Assembly: GCF_000764305.2 (NCBI RefSeq)
Contig: NW_025946807.1
Span: 1-64,000, forward strand
From: Hyalella azteca
Lineage: Eukaryota > Arthropoda > Malacostraca > Amphipoda > Hyalellidae
Length of the DNA: 64,000 nt
Direction: 5' to 3'
Both the position numbers and the translations under genes were made by a program. The notes under the pieces were generated by a model. The model had not been told where the DNA came from and made no database searches. It worked only from the letters and a program-made list of their open reading frames with translations. This document shows, one piece after another, positions 34,323 through 46,125 of the stretch (within the stretch, counting starts at the first letter, position 1; each line of letters opens with the position of its first letter).

Positions 34323-34657
34323 GCACATGATCAGACTGCGTGGAGAATGCTAGCCATACAGAATCGCCGGGAGTCGGATCCGTCTGAATGGATGCCATCA
34401 TCATCAAACGTTTCATATTCTTTTACTTATTAGGCGGCAATAATGCGGTCATTTATTGTTTAAGCCTCACATGAATTAATGAAAGTACCCTGAGAAAAAA
34501 TATAAATAATAGAAGGTAAAATTCAGTAATAATGTCAGTATTAGCATCTAAGCTTTGGGAGTGTGGCTGAGCCGTCGGCGTATACCTGACACTATTGATA
34601 TGGACCACTTTGTGAACAAGTCAGCTATAAAGAATATGACTCTTTGTTAGGGGGATT

Positions 34658-35110
34658 GTTAGGAATGAAAACTCGTAGATGATTGAAATGGTTTTCGAGA
34701 AAAGAATTAGAAGACAAAGTTGAGGGTAATCTAAATTATAAACAACCTAAAAAACATAATCAAGTTAAATTAACAATTATTGAGCATAACGTAAGTAAGT
34801 AATAACACACCAAATTGCTGAACAATCTAGTGCGAGTTGCGGTTAGAGACTGAGTTTTGCCTAAGCTCGTCGACTCTGGTCCTATCTAAAAGGTCCAAGT
34901 CTTATGTACAAGAAATTCTTATGCTTGTTCCTCGTCGAGGTCCACAACATTCAAGGCAGAATAACAGTTTGGAGACAATTCGAATTAGAATTACAGGATC
35001 ACGTTTTGTTATATTCCTGTCTCATCTCATAATGAGGAAGTCGGAGTGGTTCTACTATAACTCCCCCAAACTCCAGAGATGACTGACTCAAGTCTTGGTT
35101 AGCGTCTCGC
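34658..35110 (+). repeat. Possible retrotransposon LTR
   Basis: TGTTAGGAATGAAAACTCG begins right after a purine-rich GTTAGGGGGAT, the arrangement seen at the 3' LTR of Copia-type elements. No protease, integrase or reverse transcriptase sequence lies upstream and no second LTR is present, so it could be a solo LTR or coincidence. Confidence 0.25.
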
Positions 35111-36097
35111 AGGCGAGCGTGGGCTTCGTCACCCTGGTGAACCCAAAAAAAGTACTAACCAAGCTGAAAGAATGAGGTCTGGTAGTAAACATCTAAAAGA
35201 TACGTTGAGGTCTGGTAGTAAGAAGAAAAAGATTACGTTCATCTGAAGATTACGTTCAGCAATGATTAACTAGTGGTAGCTGATGAATAATAATTAAAAT
35301 TTTCGCATCGTTCTATGTATTGTTTTTATTTGGGGGATCTTGTATAGCCTAGAGCATGAACACGTTCAAACACAAAAATACACTTATTTAAGCATCGTTG
35401 TTTGACCAGATGTAGCTCACTCCTGGGAAAATATAAGAAGCTTGATATCATCAAAGTCAATTTGGATGGATCTCGGTAAAATGAATCCTGAATGTTATGA
35501 GACCTGTAAGCACTTAACCGATATTGTGAGAATCGGTGACCAGGAGCCATACTTTAAAAATTCGCTAAGTGAACGTAACTACTGACGCTCTATTTTCTTG
35601 TCTATGATTGGTGGATTTTGCTAGAAAGGCCGTCAATGATTGGCTGATGAACTTACGATCTCTTAATTTTTTTGAAAGTATGGGCCCAGTCATGCTTCCA
35701 GCCTAATCTACGTTGACGCTATACTACGTATACTGTACGTAGCATCAGACCAATGCCGGCCAAACTGCAACTGGCGCCGACTCAATTCGCTGTCTCTCAT
35801 GTAACTAAGCTAACTCAGCTGCTAGTGACTCGAGTAACCCACTTCAGCCACTTGGATGGCACGTTCGACACTCTTGCGTTCTACCGAGGGCTGAGGTGAT
35901 GCAAGGCAAAAATACTGGTGGCTGGTTGGTGTAAACTACAACCTGTGCAAAACTCTATATAGCGCACGCAGGTAAGTTTTTGGGAAATTTTTCACGCAAT
36001 GACGGACCATTCTAGGCCTGAGTATGCACAGTTGCTACTGAGTATGCATTCACATCGACTAAAAATAAATACTCAATCATGTTTCCCTGTCACTTCG

Positions 36098-36549
36098 CAA
36101 GAAGTGGCAGGAGAGAATCAGGCGGAAAATCAGGTCAATCACTTCCAAGCTGCCAAGACAACACCGGCTGCTCTAGGACAGTCAGAGGAGATGGAGGACA
36201 AGTAATTAGTAGGAATGATGTCCGTAGATTAAGGCCTGTAAATAATGTAGGGAGTAACCGCATCATACGGAATGATGTCCGTAGATTAAGGCCTGTAAAT
36301 AATGTAGGGAGTAACCGCATACATCAAAGTGAAAGTGCACAAAAAGTTTTAAAATGTTTTTACACGAACTCGGATTCCGTTTTGAACAAAAAAAAGTGAA
36401 CTGTTAACTGTGATCACAAACGAGTGTATAGACATTATTTGTATTACAGAAACACTTCCTAAAAATCACGGGGGGAAAATTGTACCTGTTGAATTTCAGC
36501 TGCCAGGTTTTGATTGTTTTCATAACTTAAATGAAGAGCAGTGCAGTAG
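36098..36549 (+). mobile_element. LINE-A copy, ORF1 end and ORF2 start, running into the gap
   Basis: The sequence matches the minus-strand LINE-A. AAGAAGTGGCAGGAGAG at about 36098 corresponds to the RKKWQER region of ORF1. The ORF2 endonuclease start follows: ECIDIICITETLPKNHGG, EFQLPGFDCFHNLNEEQCS. A 57-bp (19-codon) duplication sits at 36212-36325 (RNDVRRLRPVNNVGSN twice). The copy is cut by unknown bases from 36550, and its 3' end reappears at 37153. Confidence 0.85.
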
Positions 36550-37152
36550 NNNNNNNNNNNNNNNNNNNNNNNNNNNNNNNNNNNNNNNNNNNNNNNNNNN
36601 NNNNNNNNNNNNNNNNNNNNNNNNNNNNNNNNNNNNNNNNNNNNNNNNNNNNNNNNNNNNNNNNNNNNNNNNNNNNNNNNNNNNNNNNNNNNNNNNNNNN
36701 NNNNNNNNNNNNNNNNNNNNNNNNNNNNNNNNNNNNNNNNNNNNNNNNNNNNNNNNNNNNNNNNNNNNNNNNNNNNNNNNNNNNNNNNNNNNNNNNNNNN
36801 NNNNNNNNNNNNNNNNNNNNNNNNNNNNNNNNNNNNNNNNNNNNNNNNNNNNNNNNNNNNNNNNNNNNNNNNNNNNNNNNNNNNNNNNNNNNNNNNNNNN
36901 NNNNNNNNNNNNNNNNNNNNNNNNNNNNNNNNNNNNNNNNNNNNNNNNNNNNNNNNNNNNNNNNNNNNNNNNNNNNNNNNNNNNNNNNNNNNNNNNNNNN
37001 NNNNNNNNNNNNNNNNNNNNNNNNNNNNNNNNNNNNNNNNNNNNNNNNNNNNNNNNNNNNNNNNNNNNNNNNNNNNNNNNNNNNNNNNNNNNNNNNNNNN
37101 NNNNNNNNNNNNNNNNNNNNNNNNNNNNNNNNNNNNNNNNNNNNNNNNNNNN
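36550..37152. other. Assembly gap, 603 N
   Basis: A run of unknown bases. LINE-A sequence on both sides shows that the gap lies inside a repeat copy. Any open frame across it is meaningless. Confidence 0.99.
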
Positions 37153-37300
37153 CTTCAAACTATCGCCAGTCATGAAAAGATCCGGTCAAATGACACGAGT
37201 TTAGATCTATGAACAAGGCACGAAAAGGAAAAGAATCGGCGACAGGCCACATCAGGCCTACACTTCAGCGACGACATCACTATGTTATGTTTATGTTATG
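37153..37300 (+). mobile_element. LINE-A 3' end after the gap
   Basis: CTTCAAACTATCGCCAGTC, GAAAAGATCCGGTCAAATGA and AAAGAATCGGCGACAGGCC match the inverse of 47960-48036. The copy ends in a short ATGTT-type tail (ATGTTATGTTTATGTTATG), also seen inverted at 47887-47905. Tail-ended 3' UTRs are typical of CR1-like LINEs. Confidence 0.85.
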
Positions 37301-38990
37301 TCTCATGGCACTGCATTCCCCTTCCATTCCTCATTCTCTAAGCCATTAATTAGGACCTATCCTACATAATTTTTACATTATAATCGTCTAAAGGTAATGA
37401 CTTTGTTGGAAAGGTCAAAATGTAAAATCCCTATTGTGTAGAGAACTCAGCCATGGTCTGTCACTTCAATGGACTTTAACACTTTTTAATATTGTATTTT
37501 TTTTAATGTGTGGTTTTCACACAATCATAAGAGTGTCAAATTAAAGAAATAATCAAGGAAGCTTTTATTTTAATTTTTTCAACAAAGTTTTCAGTTCAGT
37601 GGTTAAGAGTTCAGTGGTCAATAATGTTCAGTGGTTAAGAGCCGTCTCCCAAAATGCAATCTTCAGAATACGGTTCACAAGAACTTGAAGGTGGCCGGCT
37701 GAAAGAACGGATGACGATCGCATGACGTGGAAATGAAGTTAGGCCGGCCAGTCTCAGGATCGGATTAAATGTTTACTGTAAAATAAATAAATGTAAATTA
37801 TATATCTTGCAATATGCTAGGGCAAACTAATTACGGTTATAATAAATGATCAAAATATCACTTGTGCACGGAAAACACTACGAACCTGAGGTGTGATGCC
37901 CAGTGTGGTGATCGCTTTATGAAGGAAGAATAATATGAGGAAAATACTGGAAATCAGTTTAAAGGGTGAGAAGTTGAACAGGGAAAATAGGAAATTGAAG
38001 GTTTGGTGCTTTGGAATTGAGATAACTAAGGCTAAAGTTTGAATAGTGAACTTCGCAGATAACGTAGTAAAGTAACGCACTTATAGAGCAAAGAACACTA
38101 AAGAAGTGAATTGATCGCTGATATTATAATCAATTGATCGAGTAATAATTAAATTTGAAGTGGAAAATTTTAATATGAATTAATTTTAAATTTCAAGTCC
38201 AACTTCCCAACAAAAGTCCAACTTCACAACAGATTGAATAAATGAATTAAATAGAACGAAAAAAAGATGAAATTCACTCGAAATTCGAAGAAACCACAAT
38301 AGAGAAACGCAATATAGCAAGACAGTAGAAATACTTGGACGTTGATGCAGGTAAGTTGTCAAACGGTACAGAAACGGCAATCCTAACGTGAGTGTTTAGT
38401 TTTAAATAATGAATTACATCAAGATTTGAACACTGCGTCAAGGCGTTCCAACTCTAGACTGTCACTGATGGCAAATATAATTCGATACAATTGCTAATTG
38501 ATTATGATGACGATTCTGTACGACCCGAGGGCAGAGCCGCTGATTTAGAATTAATACTTATCCTTCGGATGAAATTAGAAGCGGAGTCAACAACAATCTT
38601 ATAGCTAACAATAGATGCGAGGAATGAGGAATTTCTTACGAAATAAAATGACCTAAACTCCTCTGTTTCATACTGGATGAAGATTATTGTAATATATGTC
38701 GCTCTCAACGGTACTCGGAGAACATAGCCGCGCTGACGTGACCGCTCATATTCCATCGCCTGCCCTCGGTGCTCTGCCAAGCTCCGCTCAGCGAGCAATC
38801 AAGATTGCACGCATTTTGTTCATTACACTAACTCCTACTCATTAATTCAGCGCTCCTCAGTGGAATGTTATATAACACTTCTAATGAAGATAGTGACTAG
38901 TGGTTTAATCTGGTGCACTACTCTATTGACTTAATCTAGTCAAGATATTCATCCATAATATTCCTTTTCCAGCACAGCAGGCGCGCCAAG
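37300..38990. other. Intergenic sequence, no gene recognised
   Basis: AT-rich with only short open frames. AAGTCCAACTTCCCAACA is partly repeated near 38200-38230. Nothing else can be supported. Confidence 0.5.
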
Positions 38991-39028
38991 AAAGATGGCT
39001 TTGGGTGGCTTGCTTCTCTTCCAGCTGC

Positions 39029-39240
39029 TGCGGGTGCAACTGGTGCATCTGCTGCAGCTGGTGCATCTGCTGCAGCTGGTGCATCTGCTGCAGCTGGTGC
39101 ATCTGCTGCAGCTGGTGCATCTGCTGCAGGTGCTGCAGGTGCAGCTGGTGCATCTGCTGCAGCTGATGCATCTGCTGCAGCTGCTGCAGGTGCAGCTGGT
39201 GCATCTGCTGCAGCTGGTGGCAGGCTGGCAGCATCACACC
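39029..39240. repeat. 18-bp GC-rich minisatellite
   Basis: CTGGTGCATCTGCTGCAG is repeated about 11 times with trimmed copies. All frames stay open because 18 is a multiple of three. In one plus frame it reads as GASAAA repeats. It precedes a LINE-B copy (39470 on). The minus-strand LINE-B has a related Ala/Pro/Gly-rich stretch near 23390-23500, so the array may have grown from element sequence. Confidence 0.9.
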
Positions 39241-39289
39241 TCGCAGGTGGCAGCGAGCGCCACTATATACCGACATGGCGTGTGACTCA

Positions 39290-39456
39290 CTGTATGAGTT
39301 GTGTTCTGTGTGAGTTGTGTTCTGTGTGAGTTGTGTTCTGTGTGAGTTGTGTTCTGTGTGAGTTGTGTTCTGTGTGAGTTGTGTTCTGTTTGAGTTGTGT
39401 TCTGTGTGAGTTGTGTTCTATGTGAGTTATGATCTGTGTGAGTTGTGTTCTCTCTT
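39290..39456. repeat. 16-bp minisatellite
   Basis: About ten copies of TGTGAGTTGTGTTCTG directly before the LINE-B coding fragment. Confidence 0.92.
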
Positions 39457-39469
39457 CAAGACAGAAGAA

Positions 39470-41178
39470 CGGAATTGGAGCCATTCAAGACCTACCAGGG
39501 GAGCGAGAGCTGATGAACATTGAGTTTGAAACACCGGATCTAGAGAGGAGTATCCAAGAATTATCGACTTATTCGGCTCCCGGGCCAGATGGGGTCCCTG
39601 CAGTGCTACTGAAAAATGTGTCGTAATACGAAAGGTTCCTCTGACTTTGCTCTGGAAAACATCATTGAGAGAAGGAAATGTTCCCAGCGACCTAAAATTA
39701 GGGCTAGTAACCTCAATTTTCAAAGGAGATGCGAGAGACAAACCCCAAAATTGCAGGCCGGCAACATAAACATCACATGTAATCAGAGCTTTTTTGAAGA
39801 TTGTCAGAAGGTTGGTACAATACATGGAGGAAGCAGACCTTTTCAACAGAAGGCAACACGGATTTAGACTAAATCACTCATGTTTGTCTCAGTTACTGGA
39901 ACATCACCACCAAATCCTGGTCATGCTGGAGGGGGAGGCCAGGGTGGACTTGGGGTTTTTGGACTTCGGCGAAAGCGTTTGACAAAGTTGACCATAGAGT
40001 GCTCCTCAGAAAATTAAGAATACTGGGGTTCGGAGGTGAATTGCTGGCATGGATCCACAGCTTCTTAACATAAAGACCACAAGCTGTCGTTGTAGGGGGC
40101 TCGAGATCGAGCGAGGCTAGGATGAAGAGTGGAGTAACACGGGGAACGGTATTCGGCCCAATCCACTTCCTCGTTCATATCACCGAAATTGTGACATAGT
40201 GAGAAGTTCACTGCCATATACATCGCCGACATAGTGAGTGGCAGTGAACCACGCCTCTGCATCGTCATTCGCGGATGACACCATGATACTAATGATTATA
40301 ACGGACAGGAGGGACTGCTAGAGGTTCCAAGAAGACCTCTCTGCAATATATGATTGGGCCCAAGTGAACAGCATGCAGTTCAACGGAACCAAGTTTGAGG
40401 TTCTGAGATACAGAAGTAGCGGAAGAGCTGGTATGGAGCACCACTACCTAGCACCTGACAACTCGGAAATCGAAGAGAAGCGACTTGCTCGTGATCTAGG
40501 AGTGTTGATGAATACTCAGGTCAAGTTTGGTGGTCACCTATCGGCAATAACCGAAAGAGGTAGGCGACAAATGGGTTGAATCCGACGGACGTTCAGAACA
40601 AGAGAAGCAGAACCGATGATCACACTCTTTAGAGCCATTGCAATACCAATCCTTGAATACTGCTGCCTGCTCTGGACCCCGTTCACGCTCGGCGCAGTAC
40701 GGCAACTGGAAGGTGTCCAGCGAACCTTCACTTCTAGGATCAGAGGGATGGAAGAGTTGAACTACTGGGAGAGATTGAATTGCCTTGGTCTGTATTCTCT
40801 GCAGAGGAGACGGCAGAAGTATGTCATTTTGTATACATGGAAAATGATTACCAGAATGGCACCAAACTTCGAGAGCGATACCTTCAGGATTGAGACATAT
40901 CATAGCGAGAGAAGATCCCCCCTCTACGCAACGGATCTGCAATTAGATTTCAATCCCTGCGGGAAGGATCACTGTCCTCGGCAGGGCCGAGGCTGTTTAA
41001 CGTCCTTCCAAAGGAACTAAGAGAGGGGGAGTTCACCCTGGAGACCTTCAAGAGACGACTGGACGTGTTCCTGGGCACAATCTCTGATCGACCTCCCCTG
41101 CAACAGCACTACCAGTGGCGAGAAGCAAGCAGCAGCATAGTGCATCTGCTGGCCCAAATGAGGGCGGATGCTCGGTAG
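39470..41178 (+). mobile_element. CR1-like LINE (LINE-B) reverse transcriptase copy, degraded
   Basis: The plus strand reads MNIEFETPDLERSIQELSTY, APGPDGVPAVLLKN (RT entry), then with frameshifts YMEEADLFNRRQHGFRLN, KVDHRVLLRKLRILGFGGEL, MQFNGTKFEVLRY, LARDLGVLMNTQVKFGGHL, IPILEYCCLLWTPFTLGAVR, LNYWERLNCLGLYSLQRRR, ILYTWKMITRMAPNFESD and ELREGEFTLETFKRRLDVFL, with a stop at 41176. It is the same family as the minus-strand element at 20.6-23.6 kb. At least five frame breaks make it inactive. Its last 170 bp are included in the tandem duplication described next. Confidence 0.88.
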
Positions 41179-43383
41179 CCAGAGGCGACGATTCATCGAG
41201 GCCTGGGACTGCAAATACTAAGGACACTAAGGATACACCTCATCTTCCTTTCATCCCGCTTACAAGCCCTCATCTTCCCTTCATCCAACCCGACACGCCT
41301 CATCTTTTCTTCATGCCACCCTCTACGTCTCACATCATCCCTCACACCTCACAGTACCTGGTCTAGACGAAGTATATAAGTAGCTCATGTCTAATGAAGC
41401 AGGGGGAATAAGATGAATGGTAAATCAATTGAAGTAATAACAGCTAAACAAAAATTATTAAAACAAAGGCTTGTCATAGCCAAGAATAGTCTATTATATC
41501 CTTGTTCAATCACCTAACTACTACTCGATTTACCATCGTTCAACAATATTAATAAGTTAAGGCTGTATAACCGTAGTAACAATTAAGCGCGAAAAAGCTG
41601 TGCCGTAGAAGGCTTCATCGGCTGGACACTTTGAAACTTCATTTTTTGTCCTCAAATCAAGCAAAAGCAAAGTTTCCGTGTCAATGGATTAAATTTATAA
41701 TCATTTCATGAAGTCAAATTTGTAATTGGCCGCAGAATTGAAGATCAATAATAATGATCACAGTGTGTAATATATATATAAACAGCACGGCACATGAACC
41801 CCTACAATATAATCCAGAGTAGATGGTATAGTGAATAAGTAAATATAATTTTAAAATTTATGAAGGAGTTTAGGAAAGAAGTTAAGAAGCCAGTCTCTAA
41901 AGTCAAAGAGTTTTGCCCTCGTTTTCGTTGTCCATCTCTTCGAAATTCGCTCTCTCGTTGTCGCATAGATCAGCGCCTGCACGGTCTCTGAGTCCAAACC
42001 TGTATTAATTATTTATTATGAAGCTGTACAACTATATTAACCTATTTTCATTTTATAATGACAATAGATTCGCTGCACAGTGACATCAGCAACAGAAAAA
42101 TATAATCAATATTTTCTTCCATTGATCAGTTTGAATGCTAGATGTTAAAAAGAAGAAATTTTTGAACATAAAAGGAAAGTATCAAATTAAACCAAAGGAA
42201 CTAAGAGAGGGGGAGTTCACCCTGGAGACCTTCAAGAGACGACTGGACGTGTTCCTGGGCACAATCCCTGATCGACCTCCTCTGCAACAGCACTACCAGT
42301 GGCGAGAAGCAAGCAGCAGCATAGTGCATCAGCTGGCCCAAATGAGGGCGGATGCTCGGTAGCCAGAGGCGACGATTCATCGAGGCCTGGGACTGCAAAT
42401 ACTAAGGACACTAAGGATACACCTCATCTTCCTTTCATCCCGCTTACAAGCCCTCATCTTCCCTTCATCCAACCCGACACGCCTCATCTTTTCTTCAGTC
42501 CACCCTCTACGTCTCACATCATCCCTCACACCTCACAGTACCTGGTCTAGACGAAGTATATAAGTAGCTCATGTCTAATGAAGCAGGGGGAATAAGATGA
42601 ATGGTAAATCAATTGAAGTAATAACAGCTAAACAAAAATTATTAAAACAAAGGCTTGTCATAGCCAAGAATAGTCTATTATATCCTTGTTCAATCACCTA
42701 ACTACTACTCGATTTACCATCGTTCAACAATATTAATAAGTTAAGGCTGTATAACCGTAGTAACAATTAAGCGCGAAAAAGCTGTGCCGTAGAAGGCTTC
42801 ATCGGCTGGACACTTTGAAACTTCATTTTTTGTCCTCAAATCAAGCAGAAGCAAAGTTTCCGTGTCAATGGATTAAATTAATAATCATTTCATGAAGTCA
42901 AACTTGTAATTGGCCGCAGAATAATTGAAGATCAATAATAATGATCACAGTGTGTAATATATATATATATATAAACAGCACGGCACATGAACCCCTACAA
43001 TATAATCCAGAGTAGATGGTATAGTGAATAAGTAAATATAATTTTAAAATTTATGAAGGAGTTTAGGAAAGAAGTTAAGAAGCCAGTCTCTAAAGTCAAA
43101 GAGTTTTGCCCTCGTTTTCGTTGTCCATCTCTTCGAAATTCGCTCTCTCGTTGTCGCATAGATCAGCGCCTGCACGGTCTCTGAGTCCAAACCTGTATTA
43201 ATTATTTATTATGAAGCTGTACAACTATATTAACCTATTTTCATTTTATAATGACAATAGATTCGCTGCACAGTGACATCAGCAACAGAAAAATATAATC
43301 AATATTTTCTTCCATTGATCAGTTTGAATGCTAGATGTTAAAAAGAAGAAATTTTTGAACATAAAAGGAAAGTATCAAATTAA
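41008..43383. repeat. Tandem segmental duplication, about 1.18 kb x 2
   Basis: Copy 1 (41008-42191) and copy 2 (42192-43383) both start CCAAAGGAACTAAGAGAGGG and end GGAAAGTATCAAATTAA. By eye they differ by only a few substitutions, a 3-bp insertion near 42920 and longer TA repeats near 42960. Each begins inside the LINE-B 3' coding region and runs into AT-rich non-coding sequence. This is either a very recent duplication or an assembly artefact from two haplotypes. Confidence 0.93.
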
Positions 43384-43466
43384 TTATGTCATTTGATTTT
43401 CGTAAATATATGATTGTTCATGCATTAAAAGAAATGGTTAAATAATTTATGCGATGACGAACTCAC

Positions 43467-43611
43467 TTGCAAATATTCTTGGTCAACGAGATGGAGGAGA
43501 TGAGCTGCCCCCATATGTAGGCTGCCGCCCCAACATGAAGCAATAAAACCACAACTTCACAGACAAGGGCGTCGTCGAGAACACAGAGCTGCCGAATGGT
43601 AGGATGGGGAT
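43467..43611 (-). pseudogene. PMCA-like block 10 (last membrane segments)
   Basis: It follows TTTTGCAG on the minus strand. The first frame reads ILPFGSSVFSTTPLSVKLWF and YCFMLG, like the stretch before the last membrane segment of PMCA. The continuation AAAYIWGQLISSISLTKN, matching the WGQ-I-SI signature, is in another frame. One frameshift near 43500-43525 therefore separates two halves of one conserved region. The donor GTGAGT is at 43466. Confidence 0.75.
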
Positions 43612-44119
43612 CTGCAAAACATATTGTAATTGTAATGACTTTCATATCCATTATTGCCGGGAATTGTTTCTCATTGAAACACTCATAAATTGCGAAATTT
43701 CTCTCATGATTGGGATATACTCAGAGTCTTATATCCTTAATTCTGGAACTGTTTCTCACGAAGAAGCTCTAAATAAGTTGCGAGTTTTAGTTCTGCAGAA
43801 CAGAACATCGTGCCTTATTGAGATTAGTTATCCAACAGTTCTTTATTTCACAAGGTCGAGCCACGTTTCGCGGAACACAGCGACTCTTTGAAAGATTAGA
43901 TGAATAACACAATGAGACAGATTTAGATTTTCACACTTCACGAAATAATGGATGAGTTTAATTTAAGATGCAGCCAAAACATCCTTTAATGAGTAATTAG
44001 CTGACAAAATAAAAGTAGAGCAATACATAAAGTAATTTTTTAACACATGTCTTTATATTATTTTAATATTTAGAGTGCAGATCTCAATAAATGGGAAGAT
44101 GAGTTGTAGCAAGATACAC

Positions 44120-44181
44120 CTGAACATGTTTCGCAGGCCGATTGTCATGCGAGCGCTGATTTCGTTACGCTGCTTCATCAC
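44120..44181 (-). pseudogene. PMCA-like block 9 (NEI-AR motif)
   Basis: This short minus-strand exon reads VMKQRNEISARMTIGLRNMF between TTTTTGAG and GTGTAT. It aligns by pattern with the FNEINARKIHGERNVF-type cytosolic loop between late membrane segments of PMCA. Because it is short, it is accepted mainly from position and order. Confidence 0.55.
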
Positions 44182-44326
44182 CTCAAAAATTTGTTAGCTT
44201 TAAAACCATCCTATCAGGTAAATCAATGTGAGTTTGCAAAACGATCTCACTGTGAATATCAGTATGTTTGACATATTTTTGCAGACTGATATGAATATTT
44301 CAGCATTTGCAGCAATTAGAGCCTAC

Positions 44327-44444
44327 CATGGCAAAGCCGAAATCAGCGGATCTGAGAGCAGGACCATCACAAAGGCTGTCACCTGTGACAGCGACCAGCT
44401 CCCTGTCAACGCTCTCTTTCCTGTCAGCGCCCACTTCACTCTCC
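44327..44444 (-). pseudogene. PMCA-like block 8 (P-domain hinge)
   Basis: It reads ESVDRELVAVTGDSLCDGPA and LRSADFGFAM, ending at the donor GTAGGC. In active pumps this is [20 protein letters not shown], where the D of TND takes part in Mg2+ and phosphate handling. Here G-T-N is replaced by S-L-C, although the last D remains. The surrounding VAVTGD and DGPAL are well kept. Confidence 0.8.
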
Positions 44445-45055
44445 CTAATTAATGGCCTCCACTAAGTAGTGGGCGTCAGCGAATGATGAGCGCACCAGCA
44501 CGCGCAGGTTAGGCCTCACTTGGTCAAGGTGCAACTGGGCGACAGAACAACATTAAGTTATGAGGAAAAATTAATTTGTCATACTGTCCAAATAATGACA
44601 CTCTTTCTTACCCGAAGAACGAGTAGGGAGCGGACATGCACTCAGGAAAAGCATATTGAGTCATAGCCCAAGGGATGACACACTTTCGTAACCACAGCTC
44701 GAACAATGCGCCGACGTAGCAAGGAAATTGCTTTAACCGAGCCAAACTGGGTCGATATGCAAATGCAAAAAGTGCATGGCTATTTTGACAGTGATCCATT
44801 GAAGGCCATAGTGATGACCCAGTTTTATAGTGATGGGGTAAAGTGTATAAATTGTTACCATAGTTCCTTAGAAGTAAAAATGGGACTCATGATCTGAAAC
44901 TGAGTTTTAAAGTTGACTTCTATTATGTTATTGTTTATACCTCAATGCATAATTGCCACCAAGATAAAAAGGATCACGCGTCAACGGCGATCAAATATCT
45001 GTTTACGATACCATTTCTCTCTTAAAACCAAATGTAAACTGTGTAATTAATTAAC

Positions 45056-45424
45056 CTTTCCATCGTTATCTTTGACTCTTGCGTTGAACTGCTTTGCCTC
45101 GATGATGAGGGAGCTGTCATCGGATGCGATGAAGCGATGGATCGCGCCAAGTTGATCTTGTCATCACTTACCATGCGCACAGTAATGCCTGCCACCCGGC
45201 ATTTCTCGATAGCATTAGGCACATCGGGAAGCAATGGATTCTCAATACCAAGAACACAGATACACGTCAGGTTACTGATGATAAGGTCCTCATCTTCCCA
45301 GTTAGGTTCCGAATCGAAATGAACCTGATTGACTTCAGCGTGGCCGGGGACGAAGTCTTTATAAGCTAGCGAAATGGTCCGTAGGCCTTCGCATGCCATG
45401 GGTTCAATGACGTGTTTGATGAAG
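45056..45424 (-). pseudogene. PMCA-like block 7 (N/P domain), frameshifted
   Basis: It reads [20 protein letters not shown], a linker, [19 protein letters not shown] and [19 protein letters not shown], then INLARSIA. The following conserved part, [19 protein letters not shown], is in another frame, which places a 1-bp indel at about 45100-45130. TGDN of active pumps reads SDDK. A consensus donor GTAAGT lies exactly at ...VRM (45174), so splicing there could skip the lesion but would drop the hinge. Confidence 0.8.
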
Positions 45425-45921
45425 CTTTATTTGTTATTATTTGTGAATGTAGTAATTCGCTTATGGTTCTCTACATCAGCTTTGACACATCACAGGAGAT
45501 AGATCACGAGTTCCCACATAATCTTTATTACAGCAGCAGCAATCAGTATGTACAAATGATATACGGATCAGAAGGAGACTTCTGCCGAGGATGAGATCGT
45601 AAAGTCGACAACCTTAATATCTAAAATAACTCGTCCCTAGTAGGTTCCGGTCCGCAATAAACTTACATCCGTAATGACGGGATAACCGCTATTTTGTAGT
45701 ATAAATGATTAAATCCTTGCAGTGAAGATTTCTATTTAATAGTCCTTGCCGTATATGAAGGAACACCTTTCGAAAAATCAGCTTTTTAAACAAATGTATT
45801 GATGGAATTATCCCTATCTAAACTTATATAATATTTTATCCTAATATTCATTTACCTAATGCTACGCGTACAGTTTTCATTGTGTGAAATGGATTGGATT
45901 AAAAATGTGAGTAAAATATAC

Positions 45922-46098
45922 GCATATGAAAAGTTCCACATACTTTTTCGTGACCACTTCAGAGTCACCTCTTGTATAGATCCTGAATCCATCCTCGTTG
46001 TGGGGTACGACTGTGCTCATGATATTTCGTATGGCGGTGACATGGTAGACATTGCGTTTGCGTTCTTCAGGAAACTCGTCCCGGTATAGGCCCGGCAA
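45922..46098 (-). pseudogene. PMCA-like block 6 (nucleotide-binding domain)
   Basis: It follows TTTGAG and reads LPGLYRDEFPEERKRNVYHV, TAIRNIMSTVVPHNEDGFRI and YTRGDSEVVTKKYVELF. The match is to the F--VRKSMSTV and Y-KGASEI-L-KC region of PMCA. The nucleotide-binding KGA is changed to RGD. Both ends are on codon boundaries, with donor GTATAT. An inverted repeat (46126-46203) lies just upstream. Confidence 0.8.
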
Positions 46099-46125
46099 CT
46101 CAAACACTGAGAGAAAAAGGCCTCC

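Noticed and set aside
36410..37204. Open frames of 214-264 codons on both strands
   Set aside because: They consist mostly of unknown residues from the N gap.
38923..39285. Gln/His-rich or Leu-rich repeat proteins
   Set aside because: All frames of the 18-bp array are open; this is repeat arithmetic, not coding signal.
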